A DNA stretch of 15,490 nucleotides from an uncultured bacterium (GTDB taxonomy: Bacteria > Planctomycetota > Phycisphaerae > Phycisphaerales > SM1A02): the NCBI GenBank assembly GCA_903861235.1, contig CAIOTP010000027.1, positions 1-15,490 on the forward strand, given 5' to 3'. The first letter of the stretch is position 1, and each line of letters begins with the position of its first letter. A program made the translations under genes and the position numbers. This document shows positions 1 through 6,257 of the stretch, one piece after another. The notes beneath the pieces are model-generated. The model saw only the letters and a program-made list of their open reading frames with translations. It had not been told where the DNA came from and did not search any database.

Positions 1-77
1 AGTCAAAGAGAGTCGCGGATGGCGGTGATCCGCGCCTCGAGCTCGTCAAGGACCGGCTGGTGGGCGTCGAAGTGCAT
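1..77 (-). CDS. prfB: Peptide chain release factor 2, N-terminal fragment (runs off the left edge)
   Basis: Release factor 2 recognises UGA and UAA stop codons on the ribosome. Only the first 24 codons are present (MHFDAHQPVLDELEARITAI, then RDSL). They end in CTT followed by an in-frame TGA and then C, at positions 8 to 2 on the minus strand. This CTT-TGA-C arrangement, about 25 codons after the start, is the hallmark of the prfB programmed +1 frameshift; in E. coli the UGA is codon 26. Shifting +1 gives Leu-Asp, as in known RF2 proteins. The helical N-terminus with DELEAR also fits the RF2 N-terminal domain. The start ATG at 77-75 is preceded by a TACACT hexamer six bases upstream and has no Shine-Dalgarno site. 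The gene is divergent from aspC. The body of the protein lies outside the window, so the call rests on the N-terminus and the frameshift motif. Confidence 0.85.
2..8 (-). promoter_or_regulatory. prfB: Programmed +1 ribosomal frameshift site of prfB (CTT TGA C)
   Basis: The minus strand reads GAC TCT CTT TGA CT up to the window edge. CTT TGA C is the conserved slippery site through which RF2 autoregulates its synthesis: low RF2 lets the ribosome slip at CUU past the in-frame UGA. The Shine-Dalgarno-like stimulator usually found three bases upstream (AGGGGG in E. coli) is not evident here; CGCGAC occupies that place. The site was recognised from sequence; function is inferred from the family. 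Confidence 0.8.
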
Positions 78-83
78 CGCGGC

Positions 84-89
84 AGTGTA
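84..89 (-). promoter_or_regulatory. -10-like hexamer TACACT of prfB, leaderless spacing
   Basis: On the minus strand TACACT is followed by six bases (GCCGCG) and then the prfB ATG. It matches four of six bases of TATAAT, and transcription would begin at or next to the ATG. No convincing -35 hexamer was found. The whole gap to the divergent aspC start is 51 bp. Confidence 0.5.
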
Positions 90-116
90 GCGGTGATCGT
101 GATCCGCACCGATCGC

Positions 117-122
117 TATCTT
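117..122 (+). promoter_or_regulatory. -10-like hexamer TATCTT of aspC, leaderless spacing
   Basis: TATCTT is followed by CCTGCC and the ATG at 129, the same six-base spacing seen at the opposing prfB start. No Shine-Dalgarno sequence is visible, which suggests a leaderless message. The -35 region is weak. Confidence 0.45.
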
Positions 123-128
123 CCTGCC

Positions 129-1358
129 ATGCACATCGGCGATCCCGTGGCCCGGATGAAGGAGAGCACCACCCTGGCGGTGGCGGCGAAGGCGGCCGCG
201 CTCAAGGCCTCGGGCAAGCCCGTGATCAGCTTCGGCGTGGGCGAGCCGGATTTCGACACGCCCGCCCACATCCGCGAGGCCGCCAAGCGTGCCCTGGACG
301 CGGGTCTGACGCGCTATGCCCCCACGCCCGGCGACAAGGCCGCACGCGAGGCGATCGCCGCCAAGCTGAAGCGAGAGAACGGCATCGACTGCCGAGCCGA
401 GCACGTGACCATCACCGTGGGCGCCAAGCACGCCATCGCCATCACGCTGCAGACGCTGCTGCAACCCGGTGCCGGTGACGAGGTCATCCTGCCCACGCCG
501 GCATGGGTGAGCTACCGACCGCTCATCGAGCTCTTCGGCGGCGCCTGCCGCGAGGTGCCCTCGAGCGTGGAGGACGGCTTTCGCCTGGATCCCGCCGCCA
601 TCGAGCGAGCCATCACGCCCCGCACGCGTGCGATCGTCCTGAACAGCCCCAGCAACCCCTGCGGCGTGGTGCAGCCGCCCGCGGTGCTGGAGCGGCTCTT
701 CGCCGTGCTCGCGGCTCATCCGCAGGTGGCGGTCATCAGCGACGAGATCTACGAGAAGCTGATCTACCCGGAGATCGAGCCCGGCGTCCGGCATGTGAGC
801 CCCGGCGCAGATCCGCGGCTGGCCGAACGCACCGTCACCATCAACGGCCTGAGCAAGGCCTACGCCATGACCGGCTGGCGCGTGGGCTACCTGGCGGCGC
901 CCGGCGATGGCGGCAGGTTGGCGCGCGAGGCGATCAAGCTGCAGGGCCAGCTCACCAACAGCATTCCCACCTTCATCATGCCGGCCATCGTGGAGGCGCT
1001 GGAGCGCGGCGGCGACGGCGTGGAGTCCATGCGCCGGGAGTTCGCGCGTCGAGCGGGCATCATCCACGGCCTGCTGCAGGCGATCCCGAGGTTCCGCTCC
1101 ACGGCTCCCAGCGGCGCCTTCTACAGTTTCGCGTGCATGCAGGCGTGCATGGGCCTTCGCAGTCCGGCGGGTCGTGTGATCGATTCCGCCCAGGCGTTTG
1201 CCGAGGCGCTGCTGGACGAGGCTCTGGTGGCCGCGGTGCCGGGCGAGGACTTCGGGGCCGGAGCGGCCACGAGCGTCAGGTTCAGCTTCGCGTGCGGCGA
1301 GGAGACGCTCCGCACCGGTCTGAATCGCGTGGCTCGGTTCGTGGCTTCGCTGGCCTAG
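129..1358 (+). CDS. aspC: Aspartate aminotransferase family protein (class I, PLP-dependent)
   Basis: A 409-residue pyridoxal-phosphate aminotransferase, probably interconverting aspartate/2-oxoglutarate and oxaloacetate/glutamate in the cytoplasm. It resembles the bacterial subgroup that includes Thermus AspAT and aspartate/prephenate aminotransferases. The N-terminus has the family pattern TLAVAAKA...VISFGVGEPDFDTP. Visible active-site elements are NSPSNPCG (Asn172 to Gly179), SDEIYEKL (Asp205, Tyr208), the PLP Schiff-base lysine in SKAYAMTGWR (Lys243), and VRFSFA (Arg384, substrate carboxylate). The start at 129 is chosen because upstream in-frame codons (from 60) run through the divergent prfB start, and because the family begins here (MHIGDPVARMKESTT). 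Residues 335-342 read ACMQACMG, encoded by a near-perfect 12-base direct repeat at 1131-1151, in place of the FPD-type stretch usual in relatives. The stop codon overlaps that of the convergent M28 gene. Substrate is not fixed by sequence; prephenate is an alternative. Confidence 0.9.
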   Translation: MHIGDPVARMKESTTLAVAAKAAALKASGKPVISFGVGEPDFDTPAHIREAAKRALDAGLTRYAPTPGDKAAREAIAAKLKRENGIDCRAEHVTITVGAKHAIAITLQTLLQPGAGDEVILPTPAWVSYRPLIELFGGACREVPSSVEDGFRLDPAAIERAITPRTRAIVLNSPSNPCGVVQPPAVLERLFAVLAAHPQVAVISDEIYEKLIYPEIEPGVRHVSPGADPRLAERTVTINGLSKAYAMTGWRVGYLAAPGDGGRLAREAIKLQGQLTNSIPTFIMPAIVEALERGGDGVESMRREFARRAGIIHGLLQAIPRFRSTAPSGAFYSFACMQACMGLRSPAGRVIDSAQAFAEALLDEALVAAVPGEDFGAGAATSVRFSFACGEETLRTGLNRVARFVASLA

Positions 1359-3055
1359 GTCGTGGGCTCGCCTCGCGGGCAGGCGAGGGCGATCACCAGG
1401 GAGGACAGCACCACCACCCGCGCCGCCGTGAGCACCGGAAGTGACAGGCCCACGCCTGCCCAGGTGAGCACCTCGAGCGGCGAAAGCAGGAAGCCCGCCA
1501 CGAACGCCGGCACCACGGTGGCCATGAGACCTGCCGCCTGGTTCGAAGGCTCGAACGCCAGGATCGCCACCGCGAGGGCCAGGGTGGCCAGGAAGAGGAT
1601 GGGCACCAGCGGCGCCGAGGCGCCCGGCAGCAGCAGGGCCAGCGCCGCGGTCATCGCCGCCATGGGCATCCAGGCGCCGCAGGTGGCGGCCCAGCCGTCC
1701 AGATCGCGGAGCAGCCTTCGAGCCAGCGACGCGGCGCCCACGATGCCCGCCAGCATGCCCGCAGCCTGCCACACAGGACCCGACACCGGCCACCAGGCCC
1801 TTCGATACGCGTCCAGGGGCAGCATGTCGTCCGTCACCGTGGAGGGACCGAAGACGCCCAGCCATTGGGGAGCGGAGAGCGCGAGCCAAGCCAGCAGCCC
1901 GGCGAGCAGAAGGCAGGGCGTGGTCAGGCAGGCGGCCATCAGCACATCCATGGACGACTTCATGCGACGCTTCGCCCCCAGCCAGCCCATGCCCGTGATC
2001 AGCACCAGGCACCCGCCCGAAATCACGATGCCCGTCCTCTCGGGCCACCAGGCGAGGCGGCCGCCACCGACATCCAGGAAGACGGCATTGCCGGTGGAGG
2101 GCTCGCGGTCCGCGGGATCGACCGCCAGACTGAACACCGAGGTCACCACGGCGTCGCCGAGGTCCTGCAGGGCGTCCAGGTCGGCGTTCTCCCAGGTGTC
2201 GGTGGCCGCGTGGTAGTGATCGTGGCCCTGGATCAGGGCGAAGTTGAGCCCGGGCTTGCCGGCCTCGCGGAAAACGCGGAAGTCGGTGGCATTGGGCACA
2301 TGCCTGGCGATCTCGGCGAAGAGGCTGTTGGCCACCACCCGGTCGATGTTGGTGGTGATGGCACGGAACACGTTGGCGCTCTCGGGTCCCACTTCGTAGA
2401 GCAGGGCAGGACCCGAGTTCCCACGGCTGTCCACGTTGATCACGATGCCCACTTCGGTCATCCACCGGTGGTTGTTGGCGAAGAGCTCCGCCCCGCGAAG
2501 ACCGGACTCCTCGGCGTCGGTCAGCAGCAGGATCACGTCGCGGCCCTTCAGGTCGCTGGTCCGCAGGAACTCGGCGATCTCCAGCGCGACCGCCACGCCC
2601 ATGGTGTTGTCGCCCACGCCCGGGCTGCCGGCCACGGTGTCGTGATGGGCCACCAGCAGGACCGCCTTGCCCGGGTTCGTGCCCGCCTTGCGGGCGAGCA
2701 GGTTCCGGATGGTCATGTCGCGACCGTTCACGCGGATCGTGGCTTCCTGGACCTCGGTGTCCAGGCCTCGTGCACGGAACCACTCGCGCATGCGCTCCAC
2801 GGCGATGATGTTGTTGTTGCTGCTGGTGGGCCGCGGCCCTTCACCCAGCAACTGACGGGCGCGCTCGGCGGCGCGGGGGGCGGAGAAGTTGGGTTCGGTG
2901 CGGGCGGGTGTGGGTCGCAGTCCAGGAAGCGCGACCATGGCGCCGAGCGACGCGGCGATCACCGCAGCCAGCAGGCGTGTCAGAGGAGCCGGCCAGACGG
3001 GAGAAGGCGACGCCGCTCCGGAACGCAGGGCGGCCGCAGGGGCCGCCTGGCTCAC
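1355..3055 (-). CDS. M28-family zinc aminopeptidase with multi-pass membrane C-terminus
   Basis: A 566-residue membrane-anchored peptidase. One N-terminal membrane segment (about 27-45) precedes an M28 di-zinc catalytic domain (about 55-315). Motifs visible are VAHHDT (zinc His137, Asp139), GDNTMGV (bridging Asp149), TDAEESGLRG (catalytic Glu182, zinc Glu183), NVDSRG (Asp209) and DHYHAATDTW (zinc His282). The C-terminal half (about 335-560) is a run of roughly six to seven hydrophobic helices, a layout like the Fxna/ERMP1-type M28 proteins, so the catalytic domain probably faces the periplasmic or paryphoplasmic side. The start is GTG within a GTGA overlap with the nuoB stop, implying translational coupling; the first internal ATG (residue 40) would cut into the membrane anchor. 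The stop overlaps the aspC stop. Substrate is unknown; peptide N-termini are expected from the family. Confidence 0.85.
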   Translation of the reverse strand: MSQAAPAAALRSGAASPSPVWPAPLTRLLAAVIAASLGAMVALPGLRPTPARTEPNFSAPRAAERARQLLGEGPRPTSSNNNIIAVERMREWFRARGLDTEVQEATIRVNGRDMTIRNLLARKAGTNPGKAVLLVAHHDTVAGSPGVGDNTMGVAVALEIAEFLRTSDLKGRDVILLLTDAEESGLRGAELFANNHRWMTEVGIVINVDSRGNSGPALLYEVGPESANVFRAITTNIDRVVANSLFAEIARHVPNATDFRVFREAGKPGLNFALIQGHDHYHAATDTWENADLDALQDLGDAVVTSVFSLAVDPADREPSTGNAVFLDVGGGRLAWWPERTGIVISGGCLVLITGMGWLGAKRRMKSSMDVLMAACLTTPCLLLAGLLAWLALSAPQWLGVFGPSTVTDDMLPLDAYRRAWWPVSGPVWQAAGMLAGIVGAASLARRLLRDLDGWAATCGAWMPMAAMTAALALLLPGASAPLVPILFLATLALAVAILAFEPSNQAAGLMATVVPAFVAGFLLSPLEVLTWAGVGLSLPVLTAARVVVLSSLVIALACPRGEPTT

Positions 3056-3621
3056 GAGGCGCCCACCGTGACCGGCACCGGCATGGGCCGGGGCTCGTAG
3101 TTGGGCGCCACGGCGATGTTCAGCGGCAGGCGCTTGCCCTGCGGGTCACGGGGAATGTTCTCGCCGTCGATCATGCGCTGGATGGCCATGATGCCCTCGA
3201 TCAGCATCTCGGGCCGCGGCGGGCAGCCGGGCACGTAGACATCCACCGGGACGAACTGGTCCACGCCCTGCACGACGGCGTAGGTGTCGAACACGCCGCC
3301 GGTGCTGGCGCACGCACCCATGCTGATGACCCACTTGGGCTCGGCCATCTGCATGTAGATCCGCTGCAGCACGGGCAGGGTCTTCACGCTGACCCGGCCC
3401 GCCACGATCAGCAGGTCGCTCTGGCGAGGACTGAAGCGCATCACCTCGGCTCCGAATCGAGCCAGGTCGAAGCGGCTGCAGGCGGTGGCCATGAGCTCGA
3501 TGCCGCAGCAGGCGGTGGCGAAGGGCATGGGCCACACGCTGGAGCGTCGGGCCCAGTTGATCACCCGCTGGAGCTGGGTGGTCAGGACACTGTCGGCGGG
3601 AAGGGCGGATTCGAGACCCAT
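3052..3621 (-). CDS. nuoB: NADH-quinone oxidoreductase subunit B (complex I, N2 cluster subunit)
   Basis: A 189-residue NuoB/PSST subunit of respiratory complex I. It carries the N2 [4Fe-4S] cluster that hands electrons to quinone at the junction of the peripheral and membrane arms. All four cluster cysteines are visible: the tandem pair in TACCGIE (Cys38, Cys39), MGACAS (Cys104) and PGCPPRP (Cys133). The core segment SSVWPMPFATACCG and the end-of-fold VYVPGCPPRPE are textbook for the family, and length is normal. No other nuo gene is next to it: downstream, overlapping by four bases, is an M28 peptidase, and upstream is a divergent unrelated gene. The remaining complex I genes must therefore lie elsewhere, if the organism has them. 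A TACCAT hexamer lies ten bases before the ATG. Confidence 0.96.
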   Translation of the reverse strand: MGLESALPADSVLTTQLQRVINWARRSSVWPMPFATACCGIELMATACSRFDLARFGAEVMRFSPRQSDLLIVAGRVSVKTLPVLQRIYMQMAEPKWVISMGACASTGGVFDTYAVVQGVDQFVPVDVYVPGCPPRPEMLIEGIMAIQRMIDGENIPRDPQGKRLPLNIAVAPNYEPRPMPVPVTVGAS

Positions 3622-3631
3622 GGGAAGCGGG

Positions 3632-3637
3632 ATGGTA
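3632..3637 (-). promoter_or_regulatory. -10-like hexamer TACCAT before nuoB
   Basis: On the minus strand TACCAT is followed by CCCGCTTCCC and the nuoB ATG, a ten-base gap. The segment from TACCAT to ATG nearly duplicates the one before rluB (TACCAT CCCGTTCCC ATG). No Shine-Dalgarno site is present. It would drive the nuoB-M28 operon. Confidence 0.45.
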
Positions 3638-3758
3638 GGGGAGGCGGGCGGGCGAGGCGAGGGCCGGTCCGGGCTCCGGACGGTCGCCGCAGAGGGGGCG
3701 AGAACTCCGTCCTGCTGCCGTCCACACGGTCGACCTCACCGGTCCGGCGGCAGCTTTT

Positions 3759-3775
3759 GCCGCCTCGGAGGCGGC
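3759..3775. repeat. 17-bp near-perfect palindrome (8-bp arms, 1-base centre)
   Basis: GCCGCCTC G GAGGCGGC. With a one-base centre it is too tight for a good hairpin, and there is no T-run on either exit side (the TTTT lies 5' on the plus strand), so a rho-independent terminator is unlikely. It sits about 43 bp before the DUF1570 start in the divergent promoter region and could be an operator for a dimeric regulator. GC-rich chance palindromes are possible. Confidence 0.35.
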
Positions 3776-3817
3776 GGGGATCTGGACGGATCCTGCGGGA
3801 AACGCCAAAGTGTACCG

Positions 3818-5062
3818 GTGCCCAAGGTTCACCCGATCGTCCTGATGCTGCTGGCACTCGGCCTGACCCTCGCGGCCGGCGCCGCCGACCCGCCGCCACC
3901 GGCGCCCGTGGCGCTCTCGGAAGAGAGCGATCGGCTGGCGGCCGCACGCAAGCTCCTTCCAGCCTTCAGCCTCTCGTCCACGGCGCACTATGTGCTGCTG
4001 ACCGACGCTCCCAAGGACAGCGCCGCGAAGGTGCTCGACCTGCTGGAGTCCACGCACGACGCGTTCCACGCCGACTGCCGCCGACTGAAGTTCGAGCCCG
4101 AGCCGCTGCGCCACAAGCTGGTCGCCATCCTGTTCACCGACAAGGCGGCATACACCGCCTTCGCCAAGACCAGCGACCGCATGGACCGCAAGTGGGCCGC
4201 CGGCTACTACAACCCGTCCGCGGACCGACTGGTCATCTACGACCTCTACAGCTCGCCCGAGGTGCAGCAGAACCTGAAGCTCCTCCGCAACAACGAACTG
4301 AAGATCACCCAGGGAGCGCCGGCCAACAAGAAGTCGGAGATGCTCCAGAAGAACCGCGCGGAGCGACGCCGTCTGATCGGACAGGCCGAGGACAGCTTCA
4401 TGGCCACCGTGGCTCACGAGGCGGCGCACCAGCTGTTCTTCCATACCGGCATCCAGAGTCCCGGCAAGCCCTATCCGCTCTGGCTGGCCGAGGGCCTGGC
4501 CACCGTCTTCGAGGTGGAGGAGGCCGACGACGATTCCGTGGGCTTCTTCGCGGACAACGCGAGGCACCTGGCGGCCAAGCGTGCGGCCACCGTGGCGGAT
4601 CGCCTGGTGCCGCTTCGCGCCCTGGTGACCTCGGACATGCTGGGCGCGGGAGCGGATGCCGCCTCGGGTGGCGACATGAAGGACTTCTACTCCCAGGCGC
4701 ACGTGCTGACCTCGTGGATCGCGCGCCACCGGCCCACGGAATTGCGCCTCTATCTCGAGGCCCTCAAGGCCGGCGTGCACGGCGATCCCCGCAAGCGACA
4801 GCCGGTGTTCGAATCGATCTTCGGCCCCGTGGCCGCCCTGGAGCGTGTGTGGCTGCGCGCCGAAGCCCGGCGGTGGGCGGAACTCTGGAACACGCCCGCG
4901 GGTCGGAAACTGCGTGCCTACGACGAGCAGGGTGCGGTGACCGCCCAGGAGAAGCCGGCGGACGAAGGATTGGAGGCGGACGCCGAGGAGACACCGGAAC
5001 CCCAGGCGGACCCGGCCGAGGCTCCAGCCCCCGAGCCGCCCGCCTCGCCTTCAGCTCCCTGA
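3818..5062 (+). CDS. Secreted DUF1570-type putative zinc metalloprotease (HEAAH)
   Basis: A 414-residue exported protein. The GTG start gives MPKVHPIVLMLLALGLTLAA, a signal peptide with an early lysine and cleavage near the AGAAD segment; ATG at 3845 is the alternative, but it loses the charged n-region. The family call is DUF1570 (PF07607), common in Planctomycetes, with a gluzincin-like centre: TVAHEAAHQL (His200, Glu201, His204) followed by LWLAEGLA, whose Glu225 is the likely third zinc ligand. The region before it (PSADRLVIYDLY) fits such peptidase-like proteins. The C-terminus (about 375-414) is an acidic, proline-rich, probably disordered tail. The last 12 bases overlap the end of the convergent BrkB gene. 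A CAAAGT hexamer lies six bases before the GTG. Substrate is unknown; protease activity is inferred from the motif only. Confidence 0.75.
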   Translation: MPKVHPIVLMLLALGLTLAAGAADPPPPAPVALSEESDRLAAARKLLPAFSLSSTAHYVLLTDAPKDSAAKVLDLLESTHDAFHADCRRLKFEPEPLRHKLVAILFTDKAAYTAFAKTSDRMDRKWAAGYYNPSADRLVIYDLYSSPEVQQNLKLLRNNELKITQGAPANKKSEMLQKNRAERRRLIGQAEDSFMATVAHEAAHQLFFHTGIQSPGKPYPLWLAEGLATVFEVEEADDDSVGFFADNARHLAAKRAATVADRLVPLRALVTSDMLGAGADAASGGDMKDFYSQAHVLTSWIARHRPTELRLYLEALKAGVHGDPRKRQPVFESIFGPVAALERVWLRAEARRWAELWNTPAGRKLRAYDEQGAVTAQEKPADEGLEADAEETPEPQADPAEAPAPEPPASPSAP

Positions 5063-6217
5063 GCCGCCTTCGTTCCGCAGCAGTCCGTCCAGACCGCGGC
5101 GGTCCAGCGCGTCCCAGAGCACGGCCACCTGCAGGCCGACCAGCACCACCAGCCAGATCACGTACATCCAGAACATGAACACGGGGACCAGGCCCAGCGA
5201 GCCGTAGACCAGGCTCAGGCTCAGGGTGCGGCTCACGTAGAAGTGCAGGAAAGATCGGCAGAGTTCCAGACCGATGGCGCTCAGCAGGGCGCCAGCCGCG
5301 GCGGCGCGCCAGCGGGGGGGCTGGCTGGGCACGGTCAGGTAGACGGCGAACATGAGGGCCCACAGCACCAGCGTGGCCCACGCCACACGCACGCTGCCGA
5401 GCAGCCACGACCAGTTCGGCAGCGCGGTGGCGGCCTGCTCCACCATGGAGCCCACCAGCGGCACCAGGGCCAGCAGCAGCGGGCCTGCGGTGAGCGCGAA
5501 CCAGTAGGTCACCACCCGCTTGGGCCAGCTGCGGCTCTGGTCGGTGCGACAGATCAGGTTGAAGCAGTCCTCGATGGTGGCCACCACCCACACGGCGCTG
5601 AAGATGAGCACGCCCGCGCCCACCCAGCCCAGCGCGGACAGGTCCAGCTTGGCGGCGTCCTCGATGATGCCGCGGAGCCAGTCGGAAAGCTGCACGGGTC
5701 CGGCCGACTTGCCGTCGGGGGACTGGATCTGCAGCTTGTCGAGCCCCAGCCCGGAGAGAGCCTCGCCCACCATGGCCCCGAAGCGTTCGCCGGCGATCGT
5801 CTTGAAGACCAGCGTGGCCACCACCCAGACGGCGCTCAGGATGAGCGCAAGGGCGCCGACCCAGCCGAGCGCGGAGAGGTCGAGACGCGCAGCATCCTCG
5901 ATGATGCCGCGCAGCCAGGCGTCCATGGCCACGGGCGGCTCCGCGGACCCCTTGGCCGAGGCCATCTGCATCTTGTCGAGGCCGAGGCCGGACAGTGCCT
6001 GCGCGACGATCGGACCGAATCGATCGCCCGCCACGGCCTTGAAGACGATCGTCGCCACCACGAGCACGGGCAGCATGCCGAGCAGCGTGCGGTAGGCGAG
6101 CGCGCTGGCCATCTGGCTCGCCCGGTCCATGGCGATCCAGCGACGCAGCACGCCCACATGGTGCGAGACGCCCAGCCAGCCGCGGTCCTGCCCAGGCAGG
6201 GTGGAGGAAGTGTCCAT
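5051..6217 (-). CDS. YihY/BrkB family inner-membrane protein with internal tandem duplication
   Basis: A 388-residue multi-pass protein of the YihY/virulence factor BrkB family (once misnamed ribonuclease BN; function unsettled). Family signatures are ASALAYRTLLGMLPVLVV (first helix), ATIEDCFNLICR, and the C-terminal VYGSLGLVPVFMFWMYVIW. Residues 59-137 and 138-216 are a direct repeat of 79 residues each with 53 identities (67%); WLRGIIEDAA and LDLSALGWVGA are kept exactly in both. Each unit contains a soluble helical stretch plus a hydrophobic helix, so about seven membrane segments result (roughly 36-59, 115-137, 194-216, 236-259, 272-296, 303-325, 343-366) rather than the usual six. The start at 6217 (MDTSS) is preferred over an ATG at 6259 that overlaps the rluB start codon; TACACT lies seven bases upstream of it. 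The gene is divergent from rluB by 40 bp and convergent, overlapping by 12 bp, with the DUF1570 gene. Confidence 0.88.
   Translation of the reverse strand: MDTSSTLPGQDRGWLGVSHHVGVLRRWIAMDRASQMASALAYRTLLGMLPVLVVATIVFKAVAGDRFGPIVAQALSGLGLDKMQMASAKGSAEPPVAMDAWLRGIIEDAARLDLSALGWVGALALILSAVWVVATLVFKTIAGERFGAMVGEALSGLGLDKLQIQSPDGKSAGPVQLSDWLRGIIEDAAKLDLSALGWVGAGVLIFSAVWVVATIEDCFNLICRTDQSRSWPKRVVTYWFALTAGPLLLALVPLVGSMVEQAATALPNWSWLLGSVRVAWATLVLWALMFAVYLTVPSQPPRWRAAAAGALLSAIGLELCRSFLHFYVSRTLSLSLVYGSLGLVPVFMFWMYVIWLVVLVGLQVAVLWDALDRRGLDGLLRNEGGSGS
5570..6043 (-). repeat. Two tandem 237-bp units inside the BrkB gene
   Basis: Unit 1 is 6043-5807 and unit 2 is 5806-5570 (minus-strand order), in frame and gap-free, encoding 79 residues each. 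The plus-strand word GTSGCCACCAC recurs at 5577, 5814 and 6051, exactly 237 bp apart; the third copy lies just outside the unit, at the end of the first membrane helix. This fits a duplication created by unequal exchange at short homology. Divergence (67% protein identity) indicates an old event. Confidence 0.9.
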
Positions 6218-6224
6218 GCCGAAA

Positions 6225-6230
6225 AGTGTA
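6225..6230 (-). promoter_or_regulatory. -10-like hexamer TACACT of the BrkB gene
   Basis: Minus strand TACACT, seven bases (TTTCGGC), then the ATG at 6217. The same hexamer precedes prfB and the tRNA-Leu gene. It supports the 6217 start over the upstream ATG at 6259, which would place this element inside the coding region. Confidence 0.45.
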
Positions 6231-6242
6231 CGGGCGGCCGCG

Positions 6243-6248
6243 TACCAT
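6243..6248 (+). promoter_or_regulatory. -10-like hexamer TACCAT of rluB
   Basis: GCGTACCAT is followed by nine bases and the ATG at 6258. It lies back to back with the BrkB TACACT element, 12 bases between the two, so both promoters would compete for the same 40-bp stretch. Confidence 0.4.
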
Positions 6249-6257
6249 CCCGTTCCC

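Larger units (their letters stand above)
3622..3817. other. Divergent intergenic region between nuoB and the DUF1570 gene
   Basis: This 196-bp interval holds the nuoB promoter on the left, a 17-bp dyad at 3759-3775, and the presumed start region of the rightward gene. In-frame rightward codons continue upstream through it into nuoB, but they lack coding character and would place the signal peptide internally, so I treat it as non-coding. No RNA gene or other element was recognised. Confidence 0.5.

Noticed and set aside
3..2783. 926-codon open frame on the minus strand
   Set aside because: It is an open shadow frame across aspC and the M28 gene caused by high GC; the sequence is low-complexity Arg/Gly/His with no family features. 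Only its last 24 codons are real, as the prfB start.
3759..3775. Palindrome as a rho-independent terminator
   Set aside because: One-base loop and no T-run after the stem on either strand; both flanking genes diverge from it, so no transcript needs to end there.
3485..3817. Longer N-terminus of the DUF1570 protein
   Set aside because: It would bury the signal peptide and overlap nuoB; the added residues have shadow-frame composition.
3146..4780. 544-codon minus-strand open frame across nuoB and DUF1570
   Set aside because: Antisense to DUF1570 and out of frame with nuoB; no motifs. Both real genes have catalytic or cluster residues in their own frames.
2908..5178. 756-codon plus-strand open frame
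   Set aside because: Runs antisense to nuoB and out of frame through the DUF1570 gene; Arg/Gly/Pro-rich composition typical of GC-rich shadow frames.
5570..6043. BrkB repeats as an assembly artefact
   Set aside because: The two units differ throughout (53 of 79 residues identical), so they cannot be a simple duplicated read or collapsed repeat.
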